Shown: positions 12,701 through 23,042 of the stretch, piece after piece
How positions within the stretch are numbered: the stretch's first letter is position 1
Layout: every line of letters begins with the position of its first letter
From: Urechis unicinctus
Lineage: Eukaryota > Annelida > Polychaeta > Xenopneusta > Urechidae
Direction: 5' to 3'
Length of the DNA stretch: 64,000 nt
Assembly (NCBI GenBank): GCA_034190875.2
Contig: CM067346.1
Coordinates: 47,355,432 to 47,419,431 of the forward strand
The notes under the pieces: generated by a model
Told to the model about the DNA's origin: nothing
Databases searched by the model: none
The model's input: only the letters and a program-made list of their open reading frames with translations
Position numbers and translations under genes: made by a program

Positions 12701-14276
12701 TAATTAACCAGTGTTATTTGCCTTCACGCAACCAGAAACACTACACTGGTGTTCCACTTACAGTATTCACATAAAAAGATTCTTTCCTTTTGCCCATATT
12801 GCTTGATATGTTTTCAACTAAAAGTAAAACAGCGAAGTCACATGCATCAGCAACATTCCATTTGCAGATCATGTCCAGAACTACACTTCGACACCTACGA
12901 TAAACTCCTGGCTCATTGCAAGAGTCCCGATCATAGAATAAGAGGGCCCTTTCAATGTCATCGTTGTGACAACGCCCGGTCAACTCACAAATGTTTGAGA
13001 CTGCACTTGCGAGATCATAAGCAACCCTCTGTGTCTTGTCCACTATGCCCTTTGAAATTTCAGTCCACGCTACATCTTGAATGACACGCACGCTCTTCTC
13101 ATACGAAATGTAAAGAATGCGATATGAGGTTTGAGAATGTAAACTTGCTGAAAATTCATTGTAGAGAACTTCAGCATAAAATACTATGGGCGTTTAAATG
13201 CGATGACTGTGATAACACGTTCAACTCAATATACAACAGGAATCTTCATTGTTCATATGTGCACAAGAAGGAAAAAAAATTCTCCTGTACAGAGTGTGAT
13301 TCGTCGTTTATAATCCGTAATGGACTGGACATTCACTGTATCCGAAAGCATGGCCATAAACCTCTCGCGTCATGTTCCATTTGTGGGAAAGGCTTCTCAA
13401 ATAAGGACCAAATTGAGCTTCACATGGCTTCTCATAGCGAAGCTCGACCTTTCCAGTGTGATATATGTGGCAAAAGTTTCAAATTGCCTCAGCATTTAAC
13501 AACACACAGAGTGACCACACGCTACGGATAATGCCAAGGATCGTCCTTACAAGTGTCACCTATGTGACAAGGGATTCAAACTGCCTCATCACCTTAGGCA
13601 ACATGCAAGTACTCATCAGACGGCGGAAAGCCGTAGTGGCGATGATAAACTCTGTGACAAATGTGGACAGTACTACAAACGTGATCACAAGAAATGCTCC
13701 AAGCGGCCATAGAAAAAGCAGCATGAAAAGCAGCTGTCTTCTGGTGATCATGGCACAGTCAGCCCTGCACAGTCTTGTTTCTTATGTAGCCACCAGGTGG
13801 CAGATTCCGACGAAATGTTATCTGAACACATGAAAAATTATCATTTAGTAGCGGAATCCTGTACTGATGTGGGTTTGCGTAAAACACGTGTCTTTCAACC
13901 TGGAAAGCCCATGTCCTGTACCAAATGTGATGTTAAATTTAACTCAAGAATACCCTTCAAAGCGCACCTGCGGAAATGTCAAGTGCTGAAGAATGGCACT
14001 AAAAAGGATGATTATCTGTCAATCAGCGAGACTGCTGTTGACACCCTACCCACGCTTTTGTCGAGCGAGACCCAGATGGATGGTGCAGACACAGTTCCAA
14101 GTGAGGATTGTGTGAATACATTTCCTCGTTGGGACTGTCATTGCCCTTTGTGTAAGAAGGTAACCGGTTCAGTTCATCACGTGAAGGTTCATCTAATTCA
14201 GCAACATTGGATGACAGAATCAGATGTGATTGATGTGCTGCAGGGTAATATTGTCATCAATAACTACCTTCTCTGA
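9703..14276 (+). pseudogene. C2H2 zinc-finger gene ZNF-A, degenerate
   Basis: A nuclear, probably DNA-binding zinc-finger protein with a Ser/Thr/Gln-rich N-terminus, two unusual C-x2-C...H-D-C motifs (near 11150: HACSVCGSLFLAEYQ; near 12330: GCKACHVTFKSSSDF) and about 14 C2H2 or C2H2-like fingers at 12550-14260, for example CSICGKGFSNKDQIELH and CDICGKSFKLPQHLTTH. An intron at 12582-12763 (GT...CAG) splits one finger. The frame is broken by TGA at 10791, a shift at the T-run near 11431, a shift between 12480 and 12530, TGA at 13082, a shift near 13515 and TAG at 13710; the last stop is 14274-14276. It starts 12 bases after repeat R1. Paralogous to the copy at 46-48 kb. The lesions suggest a pseudogene, but some sit at homopolymers and might be assembly errors. 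Confidence 0.75.
10368..10705 (+). repeat. 57-bp coding minisatellite in ZNF-A N-terminus
   Basis: Six 57-base units (19 codons each, for example TSTTTNQLKKHSFPQHHIL). Units alternate between a KKHSF and an ENHSL type, so the higher-order period is 114 bases. The period is a multiple of three and keeps the frame. Confidence 0.92.
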
Positions 14277-15593
14277 TACCCATCTGCATGACGAATATCT
14301 ACACAGTGTTTGATACCCATCCTTAAGTGTTTACGCTTGTTAGTACTTTGTTGTTATTAGCAATCCAAGAAGGCCGCCACCGCAAGGGGTGAAAATAGGT
14401 CACATGCAGAAGTAAAAGTTTCTAGCGAGTGTATGCGTTTAATGAAATTTAATATCTACATGACATTTTAAATTATAATATAATAAATCTTCAAAGAATG
14501 TATAGGAGCTTTCCTTTCTTTGATACTCAACACAGTCTTTGAGATAATACTGATCAAAGTTGATCAACGAGACGATAATGTTGCCTCTATAGTAACGGCC
14601 GCGGCACGAAAATCACCTTGGCTTTCCCCGAGATTCCGCAGGGGTTAATGTATTCACCGCGGCATGAAATTTGGCAGACAACTAGAGGACGTGTTACAGA
14701 ACACGATGGTGCAAAGGGCACTCCTGTATGTTAAGGGGTATTCCAGTTACAAACGGATAAATTTTGTCCTAATCCTAGCGCAACTACCAGATAATTTTTT
14801 TGCAAGTCCACCTCTCAGGCCTAAATTATACAATCTTATCTTTCTAATAATGGCGATGACATAAAACAGAACCGTCATTTAATGCCGCGGGATTGGCGGT
14901 GAAAGTTGGTAATATTCGGTCATTCGGTATATTTTAGTAGGTATGTGGCAATTCCCAGCGATAAGCGTGGGCCGCTGTCTCCAGGCCCCAGCTTGGGTCT
15001 CTCGCTTATCCCGCACAGGGTGTTCACCGATATCCTGGCCTCTGATTGGCTGTTGTTAACGTCACGTCATTGCTGAGAGAGCGAGATTTATAAATTTTCG
15101 ATAAGTTCCACCGCTTCAAAACCTACTTTGTCACGCATAGACATCGTCCTAGGTTTAATAGACGAAAACAACATTTCATCTAATAACTGCCGAGGTTTCG
15201 TCAATATTGGTGGCAGGAAACTTGAGTTACACTTATAGGAACATCCCCATGTACTTCCATAAATGCGTCATGGTGGGGGTGTCAGCTGAACGTCGCATAA
15301 AGAAGCCGCGCTTGTGCCGCAATTTTAATTGTATATTTTTCCAACTCGATAAAAAAAGATAGTTACGAGTTTACTCCCATTCATGTATGATGTATCAATC
15401 GTATCAAAATATAAATGACCGAAGATGCGTTTTGTCAGAAGCGGATAATTCAAACCTACGGACGATATAGTCGTCTACCGTGGCGGACAACATCAAAAGC
15501 AGTAGTATAGGAAATGATAGTCCGAGAACACTTAACCCAAAACTCAAACGGCAGCGGGGGCAGGGGAAGGGAGTCATCCAACCAGCCAGCAAC
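14277..15593. other. Intergenic spacer, nothing recognised
   Basis: Between the zinc-finger pseudogene and the left inverted repeat of the Polinton. Only short frames are present and no repeat was recognised. Confidence 0.5.
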
Positions 15594-15625
15594 CATCATT
15601 CCAACGGACTTAGTTAGGGCAGCCA
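15594..15625 (+). repeat. Polinton left terminal inverted repeat (candidate)
   Basis: 32 bases beginning CATCATTCCAACGGACT and ending AGTTAGGGCAGCCA match the reverse complement of 41313-41344 at 31 of 32 positions. It lies about 90 bases outside the end of the nuclease gene. Confidence 0.85.
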
Positions 15626-15633
15626 TGTGTCGC

Positions 15634-15653
15634 GGGGGGGGGGGGGGGGGGGG
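15634..15653. repeat. Poly-G tract inside left Polinton end
   Basis: About 20 consecutive G, between the terminal repeat and the nuclease gene. Confidence 0.9.
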
Positions 15654-15716
15654 CAGGCAGGCAGCAACGAGTCACAAGGGAACCGCCATTACCTATACTA
15701 CCAACCTCCAGGGTTC

Positions 15717-16646
15717 TTATCCATAGAGGTCCTCAAGCGTAAACATTCCGGGGCCGGGTCCACCCGTGTAAGTTCCATTTTTCACGCGGTCGAGGTCCTC
15801 TATAAACTGGGTACCCTTAGCGTTGTTCTGCTCGATAAAGTCGGGATCAGGACGAGCGGTTATCAACCTCATCGTAAAGAGCTTACAACAGTAGAAAGCC
15901 CTCGTCGGCCTCTCTGCGGCCCCACCCGGTCTTCCCAGCCAAGGACTGTGATGCTCCTGTTCCACATCCAGGCAACTATTCGAAACCCTCAATCGACGCC
16001 CACCCCCAAGCCACCGCCTCCTTATACTTCTTCCGATCCTTGTGATACACCTGGTTGTACGCTTCAGCCCTCCCTAGGTCCTCAAAGGCGCACAACCTGA
16101 AGACGCAGTCGACAAACACCCCGATGGTCGCCACCGGACTGTGGTGCAACCCCAACAGAACCTGAGGCTTATACATGTTCGGAATCACCCTCCCAGGACT
16201 CCGAGTGTAGGGGCACTTTATCTCGAGCAGCACAACCTCCTCAGGATGCCCCAGACAGACAGCATCCACTCCACCCCAGGTCATCCCAGCTCGCCGGATC
16301 GGGAGCACACAAAAGCCATCCGGAGAGTAGGCCGTCGCACGCCCCTGAATATAGATATTGTTTCCATAGACCTTGGTGTCGTACACCTTCTCCAATACCG
16401 CAATTGCAACCTCCTCAAAAGTCGTACCCCAGAGGCAGGGCACGCTAAAGCGAACACCCTCGTTGCTAGTTTTTTTTCAGTCAGCTTCTTGCTATAGCTG
16501 CTGAAGTAGTTTTGCCCTATGATAGCGGAGTAGTCACTTCCTCCAACGCAGCCCTTCCTCGTGGTCTCCCACTGGTCCTTATTTTGCTTGACTCCAGTAT
16601 GATCGTTGCAGAAAGATTTTATCACCACCTCCATTATACCCAGCAT
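15717..16646 (-). pseudogene. YqaJ/lambda-exonuclease-like nuclease of the Polinton, frameshifted
   Basis: Three consecutive frames on the minus strand make one protein of about 300 residues: 16646 to about 16480, about 16470 to 15976, and about 15990 to 15717. Motifs are CVGGSDYSAIIGQN near the N-terminus, AYSPDGFCVLP, and GGVDAVCLGHP followed by LLEIKCPYTRSPG. The Asp and the E-x-K pair fit the PD-(D/E)xK core of YqaJ/alkaline-nuclease enzymes, which process DNA ends for recombination. The first shift lies at a run of eight A/T bases near 16475, so sequencing error is possible there. It is the leftmost gene of the element. Family assignment rests on motifs only. Confidence 0.65.
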
Positions 16647-16656
16647 ACACTACTCT

Positions 16657-17256
16657 TTAAATGGTCAGTCGGTCGGCTGCACTTACCGCGGTAACGGTAC
16701 GATCACCTCCTGCGACCCCCGTCGACCTAGGCGGTGAGGGGGGTGGAGATGCCCAAGCCAACGTCTTAGCCTTAATGTCGCTTTTCATTCGAGTATATTT
16801 TTCGATCTCCGCCGAAAAGAGCTTAAACTCATTGTCTGAGATAAAGCCGTCTTCAAGCGTCGCCGAAATATTATCTGTAACCGTGTTTAGTTTGCTATGT
16901 GCCAGAATTTGAATATGGTCGTGCTTCTTTACCTTTGCCGACAGCCGCCGGCTGATGACTTTTCCTGCGATCGCAACCAGCCCACAAGCGGCCCCCGTAG
17001 CACCCAAGACTGTAGCAATAGGGGCAGCAACTACCGTAGACATCAGACCCGCACCACTTGAGCCAAGACACATACCCACAGCAACTAAAGCAGTGTCTAC
17101 AGCGTCCACTGAGTTTACTGCACACCTATATTTTTTATACATAGCACCATATTTTTCAATTTCTTTCTCAAGGTATTGCTTCTTTAGACCGATCTCATTC
17201 AGCCGATAGGAGTGGCCTGGATTCTCATCAGGCGGCACAGCTGGTTGTTGTTTCAT
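16657..17256 (-). CDS. Polinton membrane protein, 199 aa
   Basis: An intact frame. Residues 15-45 are charged and helical (KKQYLEKEIEKYGAMYKKY), residues about 52-105 are small and hydrophobic with many Ala/Gly (two probable membrane helices around MCLGSSGAGLMSTVVAAPIA and CGLVAIAGKVI), then SKLNTVTDNISATLEDGFIS and a charged helix. This order resembles a small membrane protein often seen in Polintons, whose role is not known. The proline-rich tail after about residue 165 may be extra. It lies between the nuclease and the fibre-like gene, all on the minus strand. Confidence 0.6.
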   Translation of the reverse strand: MKQQPAVPPDENPGHSYRLNEIGLKKQYLEKEIEKYGAMYKKYRCAVNSVDAVDTALVAVGMCLGSSGAGLMSTVVAAPIATVLGATGAACGLVAIAGKVISRRLSAKVKKHDHIQILAHSKLNTVTDNISATLEDGFISDNEFKLFSAEIEKYTRMKSDIKAKTLAWASPPPSPPRSTGVAGGDRTVTAVSAADRLTI

Positions 17257-17308
17257 ACTACCGTTATAGGCACATAGCTCTATAAGTCAAGTTCAATAAG
17301 GAGTGATA

Positions 17309-18601
17309 CTACAGACCAAGTCGCCCCTCTGTTTTGAGTGGTTGTATAAAATTAATAACGTTGCCTTGTTCTAGCTGCAAAGGCTGGTCTAAAGATATTA
17401 CAACACCCCGTTGGTTAGTAGGCTTACTTATTCCTACTGCTTGATTCGTTCCATTAATAACAGGAACGACTGTTATAACGGCAGTATCAGCACCCACACC
17501 AGAAGACAACCCCATACGAATGATCCTACCATTGGATAACATGGTATATCCACAGGTTGAGTCTTGTGAGTCTCGACCCCTAGCCCCATGGCCAAACGAC
17601 CACTCATATCCTCTGCGAAGAGGCCACTTGCTTCTGCCCAAATAGTAATGAGATGTTTCGTTTGGGAGCTTATGTGTTCTCTCAGGTCCCTGCGATGCTG
17701 TCTGTGTCTGTCATCAACATACTTTCTATTAGCAGCATCCGTTGGCGATATTGGGTCTCCCAACTGAACGATTTTGTTATCTCCCATTTCAAGGTCTTCA
17801 TTCATAGAACCGCCACCTTTATCCATTTTTTTGTGAGTCTACATAGGTCTTTGTTGCATATTTGGAGAGGTCGGCGCCGCCCTGATCCGTTTTCAGTTGA
17901 CATCTTGTAAATTGAAGAACAACGCCAATAGGAAGGTCGTGATTGTTCAATAAACATCCCTTATTATCTCTTATCTGAACCTTTAACTCATTCACGGCTC
18001 CTGCACCAACACGTTTTGACACAGGATTAGCAATGTTTGTGGTTATGATATCACCGAAAGAGCAGCCCCCACAACCCACAACTTCAAGAAGCGTAGTGGG
18101 CGCACCATCAAGTATGTTGTGCGTGGTACTGACTTGATCGAGGTGGACATAAAGTGGGTTAAAGATGCTAAAGTTCACGGGCCGGACGCCTTTGTGAAGA
18201 TCTGAACGAATCCATCCCCCACCCAGACCTGCATCAAGACCTAACATCTCCAACACACCGTCACATCGTAAAGACCCAGAAGGAGGAACTGAGAAGGTAA
18301 CAATCCCAGTTGAATCATTAACCCCCAACCTAGGACCTAAAGTATCCTGAGTCATAGATTCAATTTTCTCCTGTATACGCTTGAAGCTCCAGAGACCAGG
18401 TCGGAGCACGGTAAGTTTGAACCCCTCTGGGTCAGAGTCAGCTGGCAGCCATCGAAGGGGCACCTCTGATTCAATGTTATACCAGCCCACAGTATACGTG
18501 ATTGACCTAAGACCTGCGTATAGATCACCTGCACTATTGTCAATAGGATTTTGCAGGGACACAGCGTCTCCGCTTTGAACATTTGACAGAGTGTGATACA
18601 T
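17309..18601 (-). pseudogene. Polinton fibre/penton-like virion protein, frameshifted
   Basis: Three linked frames: 18601-17819, 17826 to about 17600, and about 17640-17309. The N-terminal part has a beta-rich pattern with FKLTVLRPGLWSFKRIQEKI and LEMLGLDAG, as in Polinton minor virion proteins. It then turns into fibre-like repeats, DLSKYATKTYVDSQ and MGDNKIVQLGDP..DAANRKYVDD, which resemble the trimeric shaft motifs of phage tail fibres. The C-terminus (GYTMLSNGRIIRMGLSS) may be a distal knob. I take the second ATG, at 18601, as start because the upstream extension looks like leader sequence. The neighbouring + gene starts 6 bases away. Confidence 0.6.
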
Positions 18602-18607
18602 AGCACT

Positions 18608-19865
18608 ATGAATAAACAAGCCTTTAGTTTCAATACGAATAAAACGTACAAAACCGGCCCTGTCTACCCATCACATATTGCCGCCGAAGATCTGACATAT
18701 CTTCTTATCAAGGCGAATGCGGATAATATCACAAATGCGTTTCGTGTAGAGTTCTCCAACCTGTTCAATAATACTTGGTGCCAAACATAAGCGACGAGGG
18801 CCTTGTAGTTGGCTGGAGAACCAACCACATGCAATACTGGCAGAACCAGGTAAACTTTGTTGTATGGTGCGCAACCAGTGGCTGTGGAGTTTCTGCCCTG
18901 GACCACCTCAGATCTGACTCCCCAGCACTAAGTAACCTCTACAGGTTCCACGTCTACTACACCATCCAGAGACTTTTAGACGAAATGAGAATAGCACTGC
19001 CAGATGATGCCACATGGTTGGCCACCAACAACACCTTTGACAAGAGAATCTGCCACCAGCTCTGCCGCGAGTTTTGGGTTGACGAAAACAGCAACTGGAG
19101 GATAAAGGGCGGTAACCAGGGCCTAGGGCGGGTCTACTTCACCGACCCTGAAACACACGAGGTACGGGTGATCACTCATTACGGAAACACCCACCTATAC
19201 GAATCCGTTAGGCAAACCTTTGAGAAATCAACCGACGGCTTTGTTTTCCAGGGCGGTAAGCTGCACATTGATTTTATAAAGCAAGACCAGGATGGAGCAA
19301 ACACTGCCTGGAGTACTTACATCCTGGATAAATCAGCGGGGTTCACCGCCCCAGGTATCACACGGATTAACGACAGCATTCGGACCTATGTCTGGGCCAT
19401 TATTGGTGCTCAGGCGCAGACCCGCTCAGAGATACTAGGTGTTGGAACGTCCTTTGATGCCCAAAAGCAATTTCAGGCCAACGTTCAGGTAGCCATCAAC
19501 TCTGCAGTGGACATTCCTTCATCCATCCGACGGTATCAGAACGTCCTTCAGAATGCCTCCTCAAAGGTTGATTGTGTGTTTGGAACGGGCCTGTACATGG
19601 CTCCGTCTGATATGAGCCTCGCCATTGGAGACGTTGCTGGGTACAACAATCTGATTACTATGGCAATGCTGATGTCAACTTGGTTCCGGTGGTTCCAGAT
19701 AGAGGAAGCTTTGACCTTCCGCCAGATACAGATATGGAACTCCCCTCTTCAGGCCAAGCCCCTATGGCCGAGACCGGTATGCGTGGGGTGAATGAGCACG
19801 AGAAAACCGCTCTTATTGTAGGCGGAATCGCTATAGGCTTAGCTGTGCTTTGGTTTGCTACGTAG
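18608..19865 (+). pseudogene. Conserved Polinton virion-type protein with C-terminal membrane anchor
   Basis: Starts at ATG 18608 (MNKQAFSFNTNKTYKTGPVY). A one-base shift at about 18778 joins to the frame with VPNISDEGLVVGWRTNHMQY and WCATSGCGVSALDH, and a second shift near 19655 joins to the C-terminal frame ending at 19865. The middle carries GKLHIDFIKQDQDGANTAWS. The last 20 residues (TALIVGGIAIGLAVLWFAT) are a membrane segment. The WRTNHMQYWQNQ block is a strong signature of a Polinton gene of unknown biochemical role, probably structural. Its 3' end overlaps the convergent coiled-coil gene by 27 bases. Confidence 0.65.
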
Positions 19866-20515
19866 TAAGTCACGGAGTATCAGCAGGATAACTCCCCCCA
19901 CCGCAACAGCTGCAGTCCATACGTGTTCTGCCATCCAACCAGCCACCTTTGCAGCTGACGTAAGCAGCCATGATACGATGGAGCCAATGATTCCTGGAAG
20001 GGCGGCTGCTGCCTTACTGGCTAGGCTCTTCAGGACGTTTGCCAAGGAGTTCAGCTGTTTTTTAATCCATTCCTTCACACCGGGCTTATCAACTGGCGTC
20101 AGTGTTGGTGCAGGGGTTGGACTTGTGCTCCCTCCACCCGTCAAAGCAACTACCAGGGACGAGATTGCCAATCCAATCGCGGTGATGACGGAGGCGATTG
20201 TTATGCCCTGCTCATGGAACAGGGTGCGTACACGCTCAGCTAGCGTCTTGTGCTCATTAAGCATACTATCGATCGTTTCCCTGATGCGGTTAATCTGGGT
20301 TCGCAGATGTTCACGGTTTACAGTTCCTTCAGATCTACGAGCTTGGAATCTCCATGAGTCACTATCAACCCTCCCCTCTCATCCAACCATGTCAGTTTGG
20401 CCTTCCGAGCTGCCATATCCCTTTCTATCTCAGTTATCTTAGCTAGGTTATTGACCAGCTCACCCCTCTGGGTCTGCATAGCCTTGTCAAGCCCTATGTG
20501 CTCTCTGAGGGGTAG
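19839..20515 (-). pseudogene. Polinton coiled-coil membrane protein, frameshifted
   Basis: The upstream part (about 20515-20340) encodes a charged coiled coil (LVNNLAKITEIERDMAARKA, then KLTWLDERGG); a shift near 20330 leads to the frame REHLRTQINRIRETIDSMLN and the ORF 20264-19839. It then has a hydrophobic segment (ITIASVITAIGLAISSLVVA), a Pro/Thr linker (STSPTPAPTLTPVDKPGVKE), amphipathic helices and a second membrane segment before a basic tail (VWTAAVAVGGVILLILRDLL). Such two-helix membrane proteins occur beside the capsid genes of Polintons. The start codon was not identified. Confidence 0.5.
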
Positions 20516-20644
20516 TTCGTTGTCTGTTTGTGTACCTATGCATCGTAATAATCATTGATAGCGCCTACAACTAATCGCCCTCCCTGAGGTAGAGACGTAT
20601 CCATCTCAAGGTCCCCACCTATTGGGGGTTCTTAATATTGCCTC

Positions 20645-21815
20645 ATGAATAATGCAGCGATATCGAGAACGAGGCTAGTAAGGGCTATCAGCAGCCCTCA
20701 AGTCGCCGCACATGTAAACAACACGGTGAAGATGGCGAGTAAGCGTGATTTGTCCCTCGTTTCCCTCTTATTGTTCGGGTTTGTCGAAACCTATTTATTA
20801 AAGACTTCGGATGCTTCCGGGAAAAGAAACATCGCCAAAGCCATGGAATATTTTGATGAGGAATACGTCCACGGCATAACAGGTAATTTTATCATTACAT
20901 ATACCTGCATGGTCGACCACCGCTTGGCATCTGGGCGCTTGCCGGTGGCGTTGATAGAGTTGTTTGGAGGTGTGTTTAAGTAGTTGATCGCTTTTCACTC
21001 AGGATGGATAACACAGCATAGATGCTAATTTGATCATGTTTATTTCTCCAGTGGAAAAGCTTGTCAGAAACTGCTGTGTCATCTAGGGAAGATGCTACAG
21101 ATCCCAGAAGAAAAATGAAGATGCCCACTCAATAGAGGTATGACATCTCGACCTGAATGTCTTGCTTGCATGGTTATTGTGGCCCATAAATGCATGTGGT
21201 TACTGTCTCTTAGCATGAGGAAAAAACTCGACTACATGGTAGTGGTCAAAATTTTTAACATTTTTAACATTGATAAAAACTGAAGATAAGGAGAAAAGAC
21301 CCTACTGTAGAATTGTTTTTGACAACAAATGGTACGCATGAAGACATGATGATTCACACTTATATAATCCTCACTAATATTTCCTGATTATACAACCATT
21401 AAGATACTAATCTGGCATGCTTTTCCATTTCATATCCACTGCATCGCCCCGATAGTGATAATAAAATCCACACCATGTGGTTGGTAGTGCATGGATAAAG
21501 TTAAGAGGTGAAATGTTTCAAATATCTGAAAATTCATGCTATCTCTATGAATTAACTCAAAAACAAGTCAATCAATATGAAATCTTAGAAATAATCATTG
21601 AATGCAATTGATATTCCCAATGATGGTTTTTTAACAGATCACATTATCTACAGAGGAGCCGACAGCAGTCCTAACAGCCTCCTGTAGCTGTACTATAGGC
21701 CTTAGTGGTCAGTGTGGGCATATTGGTGATGTGCTCTACCAGATGGCGAAGTTCAAGTCCAGGGGATTCAAAGTCATTCCAGAAGATTTGGCCAAGACTT
21801 CACTACCCCAGACCT
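20645..21815 (+). pseudogene. SWIM-type zinc-finger gene fragment (YqaJ/SWIM family), inserted in Polinton
   Basis: Two pieces on +. The first (about 20730-20980) encodes MASKRDLSLVSLLLFGFVET and AMEYFDEEYVHG, resembling the N-terminus of SWIM/YqaJ proteins common in marine invertebrates. The second begins after an acceptor-like TTTTTTAACAG at 21635 and encodes SCSCTIGLSGQCGHIGDVLY, a SWIM zinc finger (C-x-C...C-x-H), then VIPEDLAKTSLPQT and a TAG at 21813 where I would expect Trp. No YqaJ domain follows. It is probably a degraded copy of a dispersed gene family, not Polinton cargo. Confidence 0.45.
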
Positions 21816-21959
21816 AGCACCAGCTAAATCTGACTCCTAAGTCTGTAGTTTTAAGCCCAACCCTTAGACGACACAGAAACATAAACAACTCATCAATGAG
21901 TTGCATGCCTCTAGGCTTACCTGCACATTGTAACATCTGTACTAGGAACATAGTACATA

Positions 21960-22616
21960 CTGGTCATGTTCTTAGCCACCGGCTGTAGGTATTCAAAAAA
22001 AGCTACAAAGTCAAGATAGTTCCTGAACTATTTGAACCCAGTATAAAACCGTACCATGTCAGGATCATAGGAAAACCGACAAATACCGAACTTTTCGATC
22101 TGTAGTCGATCTTTCATGGCCTGATTCTGTTTTTGTGATTCTTCATACTTGATTTGCATATCCTGTAGCAACTTCTCTAGCTGACTTCATTGCTGTCACT
22201 CTCTTCCACAATCATCTGGATGTCAAGATCAGTACTGACAGGCAGGGGCTGGTCGTCCATCTGAAATCGTCCTTGGTGAAATGGAGAGAACACACAGACG
22301 TGCTGTCTGATACCTGGAGTGCATATACATTATGAAAACAAGATAATAAATATGAAAAGTATCAACGTATTCCTTCTTATGTGCTTTACTTCCTTAAAAC
22401 ACATGAAACTATTCAAATAGCTCAAGCCTTCTTATAATCAATCGCTCGCAGTCACATGTTCTAGATCGTAGTTGTAAACAACTCACCATGAACCCGTGTC
22501 CTGGACCTTGTTTTCGCCATATTTTGTGAAGCCAGGCTTTTCTTTTTGTAGAATCTTTTGGAAGTCGGTGAAATGAAATATCTGGGTTAACTGTTCCATC
22601 ACTCTTACAAAACGGA
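21960..22616 (-). pseudogene. THAP-domain transposase fragment (DDE_Tnp_4 type)
   Basis: Reading down the minus strand: a THAP half (CVPFCKSDGTVNPDISFHRL, then KDSTKRKAWLHKIW) from about 22616 to a GT donor near 22485; then VCSLHFTKDDFRWTTSP near 22300; then a coiled coil (LEKLLQDMQIKYEESQKQ) and FGICRFSYDPDMVRFYTGF near 22080, the helix-turn-helix that precedes the DDE domain in THAP-linked ISL2EU-type transposases. There is a stop right after GFK, and the DDE domain itself is missing. The first codons upstream of the CxxxC pair are a stop, so the start is lost too. Confidence 0.6.
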
Positions 22617-22634
22617 ACGCAAAATTAACGATGG

Positions 22635-22905
22635 CTATTTGGTCGAGACACAGCGGCAGACGATGACATGTTTACAACTCGCTGCGGTCCGGCTAACGAG
22701 GTCGGAGGTCAACGGGGCTGCCCACCCATGGCCTCGTTCTGGCCGCGGAATGTGCGGCATGCATAAATATTGAGAACCCCCAATGGCACACTGAGTTGGG
22801 AGATAGGGGGCCGCCGGGAGTGTCTCAGCTACGGGCAAATCCTCATCCTCTCTTCCAGGGTCGTAATCTTCATCCACTGCGTCGTCAAATGCTGGGTTAT
22901 CAAAC
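22635..22905 (-). other. Acidic open frame, unassigned
   Basis: An open frame reading EFDNPAFDDAVDEDYDPGRE at its start, very acidic, then Pro-rich. It may be an upstream exon of the THAP fragment or chance. No family recognised. Confidence 0.25.
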
Positions 22906-23042
22906 TCAATGCTTGTGTGTTAAAGATATACTTGTAGATAAGAAGTTCAACATGACGAGTACTTACAGACGCAAACTAAACCCACACCGCCGAATACGCG
23001 AACCCCTAGGGGTAAAGGGCATGCGGCAGTCTGTAGTTATTA

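Noticed and set aside
14941..15060. Possible additional copy of the Polinton terminal repeat upstream
   Set aside because: No convincing match to the 32-bp repeat was found there.
20739..22905. SWIM and THAP pieces as Polinton cargo genes
   Set aside because: They resemble dispersed host transposon families, are on opposite strands and are fragmentary; insertion debris is simpler.
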